Assembly (NCBI GenBank): GCA_021108435.1
Contig: JAIOQY010000023.1
Coordinates: 1 to 37,595, forward strand
Direction of reading: 5' to 3'
Origin: Candidatus Aegiribacteria sp.
GTDB lineage: Bacteria > Fermentibacterota > Fermentibacteria > Fermentibacterales > JCC-6
DNA: 37,595 nucleotides
Part shown: in pieces, positions 16,816-24,444 of the stretch
Layout: each line of letters starts with the position of its first letter
How positions within the stretch are numbered: the stretch's first letter is position 1
The notes under the pieces: generated by a model
What the model was told of the DNA's origin: nothing
Database searches by the model: none
The model's input: the letters and a program-made list of their open reading frames with translations, nothing else
Translations under genes and position numbers: made by a program

Positions 16816-17257
16816 ATTATTCATTTTTCTGATTCTGCTGACCATGCTTGGCTGCGGTAGTACAACGATCTCTGCTGAAACGGATGAGATTGAGGAAACT
16901 GAAGATATTAATCCATATTCTGATCCTCCCGGATACACAGGAGATCCTTTCACGGATTTTCCAGGTGTTATAGGAGTGTCTGTTCCACAGGAAACGTACG
17001 ATGAGCGAGAATTTGAAATCCTGTCCGGTACGCATTTTACTGTGCAGGTCTCAGCTGCCGCAAGTCAGGAAACTGCTGAGCGACTTGCTGAATCAATTTC
17101 CGCAGATATTACACTTCCCGTATTTGTGGACCATTCGGGAAGATACTGGAAAGTCAGGGTTGGTGCTTTCCCTGCACGAGAGGATGCTATTGATTATTCG
17201 CGTGTTCTGGTGGATATGGGATTCACGGATGCCTGGGTAACAACAAGAGAGCCCTGA
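16799..17257 (+). CDS. SPOR-domain lipoprotein
   Basis: A 152-residue envelope lipoprotein (lipobox TMLGC, Cys19) with an acidic, proline-rich linker (about residues 25-75) and a C-terminal SPOR domain (about 80-150): HFTVQVSAAASQETAERLAE, then VDHSGRYWKVRVGAFPAREDAIDYSRVL and GFTDAWV. SPOR domains bind denuded peptidoglycan strands at division sites, so it may sit at the septum or bind cell-wall glycan generally. The frame opens earlier, but GAGGAGG (16786-16792) lies six bases before the ATG at 16799 and the signal peptide starts there. It overlaps the end of the deoxyhypusine-like gene by 17 bases and closes the operon that starts with the parvulin or RluD-type gene. Confidence 0.85.
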   Translation: MIRTAELFIFLILLTMLGCGSTTISAETDEIEETEDINPYSDPPGYTGDPFTDFPGVIGVSVPQETYDEREFEILSGTHFTVQVSAAASQETAERLAESISADITLPVFVDHSGRYWKVRVGAFPAREDAIDYSRVLVDMGFTDAWVTTREP

Positions 17258-17259
17258 CC

Positions 17260-17290
17260 TTGACAAAAAGCGGAATCAGGGTGATATATC
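17260..17290 (+). promoter_or_regulatory. Possible promoter ahead of the repeat-tRNA-Gly unit
   Basis: TTGACA at 17260-17265 directly follows the SPOR gene; GATATA at 17283-17288 gives a 17-base spacer (TATATC at 17285 gives 19). If used, the transcript would include the three 52-bp hairpin units before the tRNA. The -10 is poor. Confidence 0.35.
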
Positions 17291-17335
17291 CATCCGTTCT
17301 GTGAAAGAAAAACAGAGTTTTAGTACATCAGAAAT

Positions 17336-17494
17336 AAACATTGGGCGGGCTATCGACTGGTTCGATCCCCGCTCGAACATGAACTAAAAACATTGGGCGG
17401 GCTATCGACTAGTTCGATCCCCGCTCGAACATGAACTAAAAACATTGGGCGGGCTATCGACTAGTTCGATCCCCGCTCGAACATGAACTAAACA
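17336..17494 (+). repeat. Three tandem 52-bp hairpin units upstream of tRNA-Gly
   Basis: Exact period 52 (TTGGGCGGGC at 17341, 17393 and 17445). Copies 2 and 3 are identical; copy 1 differs by one base in the hairpin loop (CGACTGG versus CGACTAG). Each unit can fold as GCGGG-ATCGA / TCGAT-CCCGC, or alternatively as GTTCGA / TCGAAC around TCCCCGC; the two folds exclude each other. GTTCGATCCCCGCTC resembles a tRNA T-loop and 3' acceptor half. The array stops 7 bases before the tRNA gene. There are no spacers, so it is not a CRISPR array. Confidence 0.9.
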
Positions 17495-17501
17495 TTACCG
17501 A

Positions 17502-17577
17502 GCGGGAATAGCTCAGTTGGTAGAGCCCTACCTTGCCAAGGTAGCTGTCGCGGGTTCAAGTCCCGTTTCCCGCTCCA
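17502..17577 (+). tRNA. tRNA-Gly (anticodon GCC), CCA encoded
   Basis: A complete cloverleaf of 76 bases. The acceptor stem GCGGGAA pairs with TTCCCGC (17567-17573), followed by discriminator T and encoded CCA (17575-17577). The D arm contains AGCTCAGTTGG. The anticodon stem CTACC/GGTAG encloses loop TTGCCAA with anticodon GCC at 17535-17537. The T arm is CGGG-TTCAAGT-CCCG. It decodes GGC/GGU glycine codons. Confidence 0.97.
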
Positions 17578-17583
17578 TGTTTC

Positions 17584-17621
17584 AAAAAGAGCAGCTGGAA
17601 TAATATCTGGTTGCTCTTTTT
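17584..17621 (+). terminator. Rho-independent terminator after tRNA-Gly
   Basis: AAAAAGAGCAGC (17584-17595) pairs with GTTGCTCTTTTT (17610-17621) with one wobble, loop about 14 bases, ending in a T-run. It begins 7 bases after the tRNA CCA. Confidence 0.8.
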
Positions 17622-17630
17622 GGTTAGCCT

Positions 17631-17797
17631 TACGCGGGGATGGCGCTCCTTGCATGTTTCTGGCAGGGTGTCGGTGCTGATTTCCCGCTCCGCTAGCTTC
17701 ATTTAATTTAGGATAGCGAAATTCTCGTTGTTCGCCTTCTTTACTTGGAGCGGGGACTTCGGCATGTTCATTCACATGCATCTCGTAGCCCGCTCCA
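17631..17797. repeat. Two diverged GCGGG...CCCGCTCC structured elements
   Basis: The first element runs from TACGCGGGGA (17631-17640) to TTTCCCGCTCC (17681-17691). The second has perfect 8-base arms GGAGCGGG (17747-17754) and CCCGCTCC (17789-17796) with an inner GCATG/CATGC stem (17762-17779). The end CCCGCTCCA equals the 3' end of tRNA-Gly. The second element has a diverged partner at 18694-18745. No plausible gene overlaps: the antisense reading frame here is an artefact of the tRNA. Confidence 0.6.
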
Positions 17798-18015
17798 TTT
17801 CACTCCCCCTGTTAATTGCGATGGCTTGACGAAGTACTAATCTTATCAATAGTATTAATGATAATGAATCACATATCTAAGTAATGAGATATGTGACAGT
17901 TACTTGAATATTGTTAGGTTAGTGATTTCTTATTGCTATACTATAGTAAAATAGTAGTTATTAAGGATCCTAATTTAATGTGTCAGGAACACTAATCACA
18001 AACCGGGGAGGTATC
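17798..18015. other. Intergenic stretch with a 10-bp inverted repeat
   Basis: This stretch completes the ~760-base gap between the SPOR gene and the beta-barrel gene. It is AT-rich and contains TCACATATCT (17869-17878) and AGATATGTGA (17887-17896), perfect arms with an 8-base spacer, which could be an operator or a hairpin. A TATACT box lies at about 17938-17943 without a good -35. No coding sequence is seen. Confidence 0.5.
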
Positions 18016-18657
18016 ATGAAAAACATGAAAATAATTCTGGTGGTAATATTAGCAGTTATCGCTGTTTTGCCAGCCAGTGCTCAGATAAGTCTTGGTGTTT
18101 TGGGCGGTCTGAATATTGCAAACCTCGATATGGATGAAGGCGATATGGGTGATGCTGAATTTGCCAGTCGGACCGTTTTCGGTTTTGGTGGTATTCTGGA
18201 TTATAGCATAAGTGAGAACATTGCATTACGCCTGGAGCCGATGTATTTGCAAAAAGGTGCTGATATAGTGATAGATGGGTATGATGATCAATTTATTGTT
18301 AAGCTATCTTACTTCGAAGTTCCCATGATGTTCAAGTATTCTTTTAGTGGCGATAATATTAATCCTTATATCATGGCTGGTCCAAGCATTGGCTTCCTCC
18401 TGGAAGCGAAGACGGAAGTCATCGTTAGCGGAGTTTCGGAGGAGACAGATATAAAGGATGAGACCAGTAATATTGATTTCAGCCTGGGATTTGGTGCCGG
18501 TGTGAGTCTACCGATGGGTACTAACTCCATTTTCGTAGACGCTCGTTATGCTCTTGGTTTGACAAACATAGTTGATGATCCGGATGCACCGGACGATGAT
18601 GTTAAAAACAAAGGTATTCAGATATTTGCTGGAATTAGTTTTCCGGTTGGTGGTTAA
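18016..18657 (+). CDS. PorT-family outer-membrane beta-barrel protein
   Basis: A 213-residue exported protein with a signal peptide (MKNMKIILVVILAVIAVLPASA, cleavage before Gln-Ile-Ser) and alternating hydrophobic/polar strands typical of an eight-stranded outer-membrane barrel (PorT / OMP_b-brl_2 type). Visible strands include LGVLGGLNIANL, VFGFGGILDYSI, IALRLEPMYLQKG, LSYFEVPMMFKYSF, INPYIMAGPSIGFLL, SLGFGAGVSLPMG, FVDARYALGL and the C-terminal GIQIFAGISFPVG. The frame opens at 17980, but GGGGAGG at 18005-18011 is followed four bases later by the ATG at 18016, where the signal peptide starts. It stands alone, flanked by the diverged hairpin elements. Its function (transport, adhesion) is unknown. 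Confidence 0.8.
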   Translation: MKNMKIILVVILAVIAVLPASAQISLGVLGGLNIANLDMDEGDMGDAEFASRTVFGFGGILDYSISENIALRLEPMYLQKGADIVIDGYDDQFIVKLSYFEVPMMFKYSFSGDNINPYIMAGPSIGFLLEAKTEVIVSGVSEETDIKDETSNIDFSLGFGAGVSLPMGTNSIFVDARYALGLTNIVDDPDAPDDDVKNKGIQIFAGISFPVGG

Positions 18658-18693
18658 TATAATTTCTTAATGGGATTACAATTATTGGGATAC

Positions 18694-18745
18694 GCGGGAA
18701 CTTCGGACTGCTCATTCATATTTGTCTCGTAACCCGTTCCAATTT
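18694..18745. repeat. Second copy of the ~50-bp structured element
   Basis: It aligns with 17750-17800 over about 50 bases with roughly four fifths of positions equal: GCGGG(G/A)ACTTCGG, TTCATTCA/CTCATTCA, TCTCGTA(G/A)CCCG(C/T)TCCA. The terminal stem is weaker here. The two copies lie either side of the beta-barrel gene. Nothing else recognisable is present in the 325 bases between that gene and the hydrolase gene. Confidence 0.55.
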
Positions 18746-18982
18746 AGTAATGACAGGCACTATTTATTTTGTCAGATCCACAAATGGACTTTGGCATCGT
18801 CTTAGATTGCTGATGCTGGTGTTATATTTCCATAAGGATTTGAGGCTATTCTATGCATGATAATGAAATTATTTTTCATCAGATAAGAGCTGTTCATTCT
18901 CCTCATAAATTAATATTCAGGATACCAATTCAACGTGTCTCTTGCTGTGGCATCAAGGGTACAATCGTATCAGGGGGCATAT

Positions 18983-19825
18983 ATGCAGCATTGTGAGTTT
19001 GATTTTGAAGGGATGAATGGCATATCTCTTTACTCTCAGCGCTGGTTGCCAGAGGTTCAGCCTCGTGCTGTATTAGTAATTGTTCATGGAGTTGGAGAGC
19101 ATAGTGGTCGATACATGAACATTATCAGCCATATGGTCTCTAATCAGATCTGTGTATACGCGAATGACCTCAGAGGTCATGGGAATTCCCCTGGTCAGAG
19201 CGGTCACATAAACTCGTGGGTTGAATATCGCATTGACCTGCTGAATTTTCTCAATGAAGTTAAAGCACAACAGTCAGGGCATCCCATCTTACTGATGGGC
19301 CATAGTATGGGGGCATTAATAGTCCTGGATTTTATTCTTTCAGAAAACGAACAATTAGCAGGAGCGATTATCTCAGGAGCGCCCATCGAGCCGGAAGGTG
19401 TAGCTAAACCTTATAAGGTTACACTGGCTCGAATTCTATCCCGTATTCATCCGAGATTTACGATAGATCTTGGTCTGGACGAGGATGCGATTTCCCGGAT
19501 CCCATCTGTAGTAGAATCTTATCGAAATGACCCGCTTGTCCATGGCAAAGTAAGCGCTCGATGGGGAACAGAATTCCTGTCTACGGTGAAATCGGTAAAG
19601 ATGCATGGAGAGAATATCAGTATTCCCTTACTTATGATTCACGGTGAAGCTGATCGACTTAATTCTGCTGAAGGCGCAAAGAAGTTCTTTGATCGAATTC
19701 GAGGTTGCGATAAAGAGTTTATTAGTTATCCGTCCGGTTATCATGAGCTGCACAACGATCTGGATTATGAAATAGTGTTAAGTGATATTCTGGATTGGAT
19801 TAATCGGCATGTGGAAATCCAATAA
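18983..19825 (+). CDS. Monoacylglycerol lipase/lysophospholipase-like alpha/beta hydrolase
   Basis: A 280-residue soluble serine hydrolase of the Hydrolase_4 (S33-like) group. Seen: oxyanion strand LVIVHGVGEHSGRY, DLRGHGNSPGQSGHI, nucleophile elbow GHSMG with Ser108, SGAPIEP, the acid in IHGEADRLNSAEGAK and the catalytic His in GYHELHND. This set matches monoacylglycerol lipases and lysophospholipases, which release fatty acids from glycerides. The exact substrate is not proven. The frame opens at 18935 (GTG), but the G-rich CAGGGGG five bases before the ATG at 18983 and family alignment favour the later start. It seems monocistronic. Confidence 0.88.
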   Translation: MQHCEFDFEGMNGISLYSQRWLPEVQPRAVLVIVHGVGEHSGRYMNIISHMVSNQICVYANDLRGHGNSPGQSGHINSWVEYRIDLLNFLNEVKAQQSGHPILLMGHSMGALIVLDFILSENEQLAGAIISGAPIEPEGVAKPYKVTLARILSRIHPRFTIDLGLDEDAISRIPSVVESYRNDPLVHGKVSARWGTEFLSTVKSVKMHGENISIPLLMIHGEADRLNSAEGAKKFFDRIRGCDKEFISYPSGYHELHNDLDYEIVLSDILDWINRHVEIQ

Positions 19826-19940
19826 CTGCATTCCTAACCATTTACACTGTCGGATCTGGATTACAGCTCAAATCAATAGTGATGTATCTATGGCAAAATT
19901 CTGTGTTCGGGAATGTCCGACTGTTCAACTCCAGCATTTA

Positions 19941-19971
19941 ACAATTGTATAATAAAGACAATTGTATAATA
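19941..19971 (+). promoter_or_regulatory. Tandem 14-bp direct repeat upstream of mscS
   Basis: ACAATTGTATAATA occurs at 19941-19954 and again at 19958-19971, separated by AAG, and is followed by another ATTGT. Each copy contains a -10-like TATAAT and the palindrome CAATTG, so it could be a duplicated -10 or a regulator binding site. No clear -35 is seen. Confidence 0.4.
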
Positions 19972-20027
19972 ATTGTTAATTGATTTACAGGAACAGGTAG
20001 AAACACAGAGTGAAAGGAATCACAGGT

Positions 20028-20837
20028 ATGGAGAATATTCTCGCGAAACTCCAGGAATTCGGGACAACCTACGGTCTGAAGATTGTTGCCGCAGTGCTTA
20101 TAGTTATTGTGGGCCGTCTGGTCGCATTGGGGGTCAGGAAGCTTCTTCGGAAGATTATGCTGAAAAGCAAAGTTGACGAGACGCTTGTTTCATTTACGAC
20201 AAGCCTTGGATATGTAACGCTATTAGCGTTTGTCATCATTGCGGCACTTGGTCAACTGGGTATACAGACGACCTCTTTTGTAGCCATTATCGGTGCGGCA
20301 GGTTTAGCCATTGGTTTAGCGCTGCAGGGATCATTGGCGAATTTTGCGGCGGGTGTGCTGATGATCATCTTCAAGCCTTTCAAGGTTGGTGATTTTATCG
20401 AGGGCGGAGGTGTTTCCGGCTCGGTCGAGGAAATCGGAATCTTTACCACGGTAATGAAATCCCCCGACAACAAGATGATAATAGTACCGAATGCAAAAAT
20501 GACGAGCAATAATATCGTTAATTACACTGCTAATGATTGTCGGCGCGTGGATATTGTTGCAGGTGTGGGCTACGGTGACGATCTCGACAAGGTCAGAGGC
20601 GTTCTGGAAGACATCCTGTCAGCCGATGACAGAATTCTGAAGGATCCAGCCCCGACAATAGGAGTTCTGGAATTAGCTGACAGCAGCGTAAACTTTGCAG
20701 TGCGCCCCTGGGTCAAAACTGAGAATTACTGGGATGTATTCTTCGCCACGCAGGAAAGCATTAAGAAACGTTTTGATGCGGAAGGCATTTCCATACCTTT
20801 CCCTCAACAGGATGTGCATCTCTTCAAGATCGAGTAG
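20028..20837 (+). CDS. mscS: Small-conductance mechanosensitive channel
   Basis: A 269-residue inner-membrane channel that opens under hypo-osmotic stress. Three membrane helices (about 12-35, 50-75, 80-112) end in the pore helix GAAGLAIGLALQGSLANFAAG with its Gly/Ala packing pattern, followed by KPFKVGDFIE, a beta domain with GSVEEIGIFTTVMKSPDNKMIIVPNAKM and the C-terminal domain (RRVDIVAGVGYGDDLDK...GISIPFPQQDVHL). Length matches E. coli MscS. An upstream GTG (20010) is possible, but AAAGGA nine bases before the ATG at 20028 and homology favour that start. The next two genes also encode membrane proteins of ion or unknown function. Confidence 0.94.
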   Translation: MENILAKLQEFGTTYGLKIVAAVLIVIVGRLVALGVRKLLRKIMLKSKVDETLVSFTTSLGYVTLLAFVIIAALGQLGIQTTSFVAIIGAAGLAIGLALQGSLANFAAGVLMIIFKPFKVGDFIEGGGVSGSVEEIGIFTTVMKSPDNKMIIVPNAKMTSNNIVNYTANDCRRVDIVAGVGYGDDLDKVRGVLEDILSADDRILKDPAPTIGVLELADSSVNFAVRPWVKTENYWDVFFATQESIKKRFDAEGISIPFPQQDVHLFKIE

Positions 20838-20940
20838 AATGCGATTTGCTCGACCAAAGGATTGATTTGACGATGGAAAGGCGCGATTTTCATTGTGAGT
20901 TATCCTGATCGTTAGAAATTAACCAGGAAGAAGAAAGAAG

Positions 20941-21318
20941 ATGAATAAAGAAGATAAAGCATTACCTTCAATATATATTCAAGCTGCAATAGCAGTAATG
21001 CTGATACAGCTTGTTCATAAAATCGTCCGTGAGATACCAGGTGCGATAAAAATAGGAGGACCGGGAACGGTAGTAGTTCCGATATTCGCGGGGTTACTTG
21101 TTATTGGCATAATACTGCTCTTTCTAAGAAACAAATGGGGATTGATTCTGGGTATGCTGGATGGTGCATTCATGATTTTTCAACCTGTTTTTGTCCATAT
21201 CATTCTTGCTCATCCTGATCAGAATGGAATCTGGTGGTATCCTGTATTTCCATGGATTCAAGCGATTTTGATTTTCTATTTCTGCAGTATCGCATGGAAA
21301 AACTGGCAATCCGAATGA
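20941..21318 (+). CDS. Small integral membrane protein, unknown
   Basis: A 125-residue protein with four hydrophobic segments (about residues 10-28, 42-62, 66-88 and 100-118) joined by short loops, one with GAIKIGGPG and one with HPDQNGIWWYP. I do not recognise a family. A purine-rich AGGAAGAAG lies about ten bases upstream of the ATG. The gene lies between mscS and the antiporter gene with roughly 100-170 bases on each side, so an operon is not certain. Confidence 0.65.
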   Translation: MNKEDKALPSIYIQAAIAVMLIQLVHKIVREIPGAIKIGGPGTVVVPIFAGLLVIGIILLFLRNKWGLILGMLDGAFMIFQPVFVHIILAHPDQNGIWWYPVFPWIQAILIFYFCSIAWKNWQSE

Positions 21319-21485
21319 TGAATATCTACTGTTTGACAGGATGACGATGACTGCTGGTCACAATTGAAAAACAGGAATGTAATCATCGCGAGAGCATCTT
21401 ATTCGAGCGAGTTCCGGCCATAACGGTAAATGGACGATCTATTCATGAGAATTCTACTACGAAATAATTTTAATATGATAAGAAC

Positions 21486-22655
21486 ATGAATCTTGAAAGT
21501 ATTGTATTCGAATTAAGCGTAATAGCTGTTGGTGCAGCCATACTCGGAACGCTGTTTCTTTACGCAAAACAGCCGATTATCGTAGCCTATATCACACTCG
21601 GTATAATAGTAGGACCAAGCGGATTCGCTCTTATCAGCAGAACAGATCATATTGAACAGATTTCTCACATCGGTGTTATACTCCTGCTCTTTCTTATTGG
21701 CCTTAACCTGCAGCCGGTTAAGCTGATCAAACTATTCCGAAAGACTTCACTTCTTACGTTTGTTACGTCAGTGCTGTTCGCAGGCCTGTCCCTTCTTTTT
21801 GCATTGCTGCTCGGATTTGATATACAGAGTTCCATCATTTTCGGAGCAGCCATGATGTTCTCAAGTACGGTTATCGGGTTGAAACTGATCCCCCTGACTA
21901 CACTCCATCACAAACGGACAGGCGAGGTTATGACCAGTGTCCTTCTGCTTCAGGATATGTTGGCCATTCTTGTCATACTGTTTATTACAGGAGAAAAGAG
22001 TAATCATGTACTTGTAACCTTTGCTTTTCTTGCGGGAAAATTTGTAATCCTCGGCACATTTGCTTTCCTTGGTGTGCGGTTCGTAATGATACCTTTACTC
22101 AGGAAGTTCGATGTAATCCAGGAGTATACTTTCCTTGCAACACTGGCGTGGTGTCTCCTGTGGGCGGAAACTGCTCATATTCTTGGTCTCTCTTACGAGC
22201 TTGGAGCTTTCGTAGCAGGGCTCTCTATTGCATCCTGCAAGATTGCAATAGCAATTGCCGAACATCTGAAACCACTTCGAGAGTTCTTTTTAATCCTGTT
22301 TTTCTTTGCTGTGGGAGCTAAATTGGATTTGCGTCTCGACTCCTTCCTCCTTTTGTCCGCAATCGCCTTCGGTGTGATTCTGGTGCCGCTGAAGGTCGCT
22401 GTTTTCCGTCTGGCATTCCGAAGCACCGGTGAATCATCAGATCTACGCAAAGAACTGGGTGTTCGATTGGGACAATCAAGCGAGTTCTCTCTTTTAGTGG
22501 CGTTCTCAGCTTTATCAGCAGGCGTTCTTTCAGATAAAGGAGCCATGGCGATACAGGTCACCACGATTGTGACATTTATCATATCTACCTACTGGGTGGT
22601 CCTGCGGTATCCGACTCCGATCTCGAGAGGCCCTGCGTTTCACAAGACTGATTAA
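21486..22655 (+). CDS. CPA2-family cation:proton antiporter
   Basis: A 389-residue inner-membrane protein with about 12 hydrophobic helices. Seen: YAKQPIIVAYITLGIIVGPSGF near residue 27-48, LLFLIGLNLQP, AAMMFSSTVIGLKLI, VLLLQDMLAILVILF with the conserved Asp in the fifth to sixth helix region, the ELGAFVAGLSIA block and GQSSEFSLL. This is the Kef/NapA-type Na+(K+)/H+ exchanger pattern (PF00999). The regulatory TrkA-N domain found at the C-terminus of KefB/KefC is missing. It exchanges a monovalent cation for protons; which cation is not known. The ATG lacks a strong SD. Confidence 0.9.
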   Translation: MNLESIVFELSVIAVGAAILGTLFLYAKQPIIVAYITLGIIVGPSGFALISRTDHIEQISHIGVILLLFLIGLNLQPVKLIKLFRKTSLLTFVTSVLFAGLSLLFALLLGFDIQSSIIFGAAMMFSSTVIGLKLIPLTTLHHKRTGEVMTSVLLLQDMLAILVILFITGEKSNHVLVTFAFLAGKFVILGTFAFLGVRFVMIPLLRKFDVIQEYTFLATLAWCLLWAETAHILGLSYELGAFVAGLSIASCKIAIAIAEHLKPLREFFLILFFFAVGAKLDLRLDSFLLLSAIAFGVILVPLKVAVFRLAFRSTGESSDLRKELGVRLGQSSEFSLLVAFSALSAGVLSDKGAMAIQVTTIVTFIISTYWVVLRYPTPISRGPAFHKTD

Positions 22656-23025
22656 ATGCTATCTGACTGAATGGATTCCCGCCGTTGCAGGTAAATTATA
22701 TCAGAATGGTAGACAATGAGATATCTCATTCAAATAAGTGAGACATAACCATATCCTTGCAATAAGACTTAATTTGGTTATAACTTGACCATATTCCTAT
22801 GTTTTTCAGAAACTCATCTAATTTTGAATCAGGAACGAATAAGTCTGATAGAAATACTCATTGGCATCAGGCTCTTGATGAGTCAAAGAAATTAGATAGG
22901 CAGAACTGGAAAAAATCTGCAGGCTGCAACCACAGCCCTTGCCTTTCAGACTGAAGAGATTGATCAGAAAAGATCGATTAAGAACAGCGTGAGAAAGGCA
23001 AGCAGGAAAAAGAGGAGCAGAATAC
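22656..23025. other. 370-base intergenic region with a 16-bp palindrome
   Basis: AT-rich, no coding sequence recognised. AATGAGATATCTCATT at 22715-22730 is a perfect palindrome and a candidate regulator site for the downstream operon. Its left half, AATGAGATAT, also occurs at 17883-17892. An SD, GAGGAG (23012-23017), precedes the symporter ATG by 8 bases. I found no convincing -35/-10 pair. Confidence 0.5.
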
Positions 23026-24444
23026 ATGAGCACATATATCGCTGTAATTGTCGCGTATTTTGCTTTTGTCATACTGGTATCTCTGTTTACCAGACGATTT
23101 GCCAGCCGCTCTGCATCTGATTTCCTTATTGCCGGCAGGAATCTTGGGGTAGTTGTGTGTGCTGTTGTAGTGGCCGCGGAGTGGCTGGGCGGCATGAGCA
23201 CAATCGGGGTCAGTGAAAAAGCATTTACCACAGGCACTTTGCAGCCTGTACTGTACAATATGGCGACTGCGATTGGCATGGTTATCATCGGTTTTACAGT
23301 TGCTTCCCGATACAGAAAGGAAAATGTTCATACGGTCAGCGAGATGCTTGAAAATCTCTTTGGCCCGAAAGTGCGGACTGTCTCCGCCATCTCATTCCTT
23401 ATTGCCTATATAACCCTGGCTTATGTACAACTTCAAACCTGCTCAAGTGTGATTGCTCCTCTTTTCGGCATCAGCTGGCTTACCTCAATACTTATTTCAT
23501 CCGTTATCATAACATTGTATACGTATTTAGGTGGCATGCACGCCCTTGCGGTAACCGGGATCATTCATGTAGTGACCATGTTCGCAGGGATCGGCATTGC
23601 GTTGATAATCGGACTTGAAAAGGTTGGCGGATTCGCGACCCTGCAGAGCAGTCTAGTCGCATCAGGTTCCCCCGCTAATCTTTACAATCCTTTCAGCGCG
23701 AATATCAGTTATGCTTTCAGCCTGCTGCTTGGAGGTATACTTGGGGGAATGGCCGGACAGGCCAGCATTCAGCCTATCTTTGCCGCGCGGAATCCCCTTA
23801 CAGCCAGGCGGGCTGCCATTGCATCCAGCCTTATTATCGCTCCATTTGGTATTATGGTCGGGATCCTTGGGCTGATCGCCAGAACAGGTCTCTTTTTCGA
23901 TACCACTTCATGCGATCCTAAAATGGCTTTACCTGAGCTGCTTACATCATCTGTGTTCATTCCGCCAATCCTTGGGGGGCTGGCGCTTGCGGGTATTCTT
24001 GCAGCGATTCTTTCCACGGTCGGTCCTGTGAATTTCGCTGTAGTAACAATTGCAACAAAAGACATCTATCACGGATTGATCAATAAAACCGCGGATGACA
24101 GGAAAATACTTGTCACTGCCCGTAAACTGGTACTTCTGGTCAATATTATTACCATACCTCTGGCAGTTTATCTCAGAGGATCAATCCTTGACGCGGCTTA
24201 TGTGTCTTACGCCATCAGAGCTATCGGAGCGATAGTCATAGTTCTGGGCATTTACGCACGGGGCTGGATTACGCCACTGGGCGCCAAACTTGCATTCGTC
24301 GGCGGTACTCTTGCTGTATTCATCTGCATCATTGCCGGTAAATTGGGTTTTTTCAGTATTGACAAAACATATGGAGCTGTGGGGTCTGCTCTTCTATTCA
24401 TAGTTGTCGGCCATCTTTGGACTAAATTCAGGGAGAAAAAATGA
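23026..24444 (+). CDS. Sodium:solute symporter (SSS family)
   Basis: A 472-residue transporter with about 13 hydrophobic helices. N-terminal ASDFLIAGRNLGVVV and EWLGGMSTIGVSEKAF are typical of the SSS fold, as is YTYLGGMHALAVTGIIH in the middle. Family members take up organic acids, amino acids or sugars with Na+; the substrate is not readable from sequence. The gene heads the five-gene operon that contains a CoA-transferase, a 2-oxoacid:ferredoxin oxidoreductase and an OFA carrier, so a carboxylate substrate is likely (inference). Its stop overlaps the ATG of the next gene by 4 bases (ATGA). Confidence 0.92.
   Translation: MSTYIAVIVAYFAFVILVSLFTRRFASRSASDFLIAGRNLGVVVCAVVVAAEWLGGMSTIGVSEKAFTTGTLQPVLYNMATAIGMVIIGFTVASRYRKENVHTVSEMLENLFGPKVRTVSAISFLIAYITLAYVQLQTCSSVIAPLFGISWLTSILISSVIITLYTYLGGMHALAVTGIIHVVTMFAGIGIALIIGLEKVGGFATLQSSLVASGSPANLYNPFSANISYAFSLLLGGILGGMAGQASIQPIFAARNPLTARRAAIASSLIIAPFGIMVGILGLIARTGLFFDTTSCDPKMALPELLTSSVFIPPILGGLALAGILAAILSTVGPVNFAVVTIATKDIYHGLINKTADDRKILVTARKLVLLVNIITIPLAVYLRGSILDAAYVSYAIRAIGAIVIVLGIYARGWITPLGAKLAFVGGTLAVFICIIAGKLGFFSIDKTYGAVGSALLFIVVGHLWTKFREKK

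Noticed and set aside
17336-17494. CRISPR array
   Set aside because: Units are contiguous without unique spacers, only three copies exist, no cas genes are near, and the units fold as tRNA-like hairpins.
17488-17781. Antisense open frame of 97 codons over tRNA-Gly
   Set aside because: The product ends in the well-known artefact of reading a tRNA gene backwards (…RDLNPRQLPWQGRALPTELFPL…); the plus strand here is a complete tRNA with terminator.
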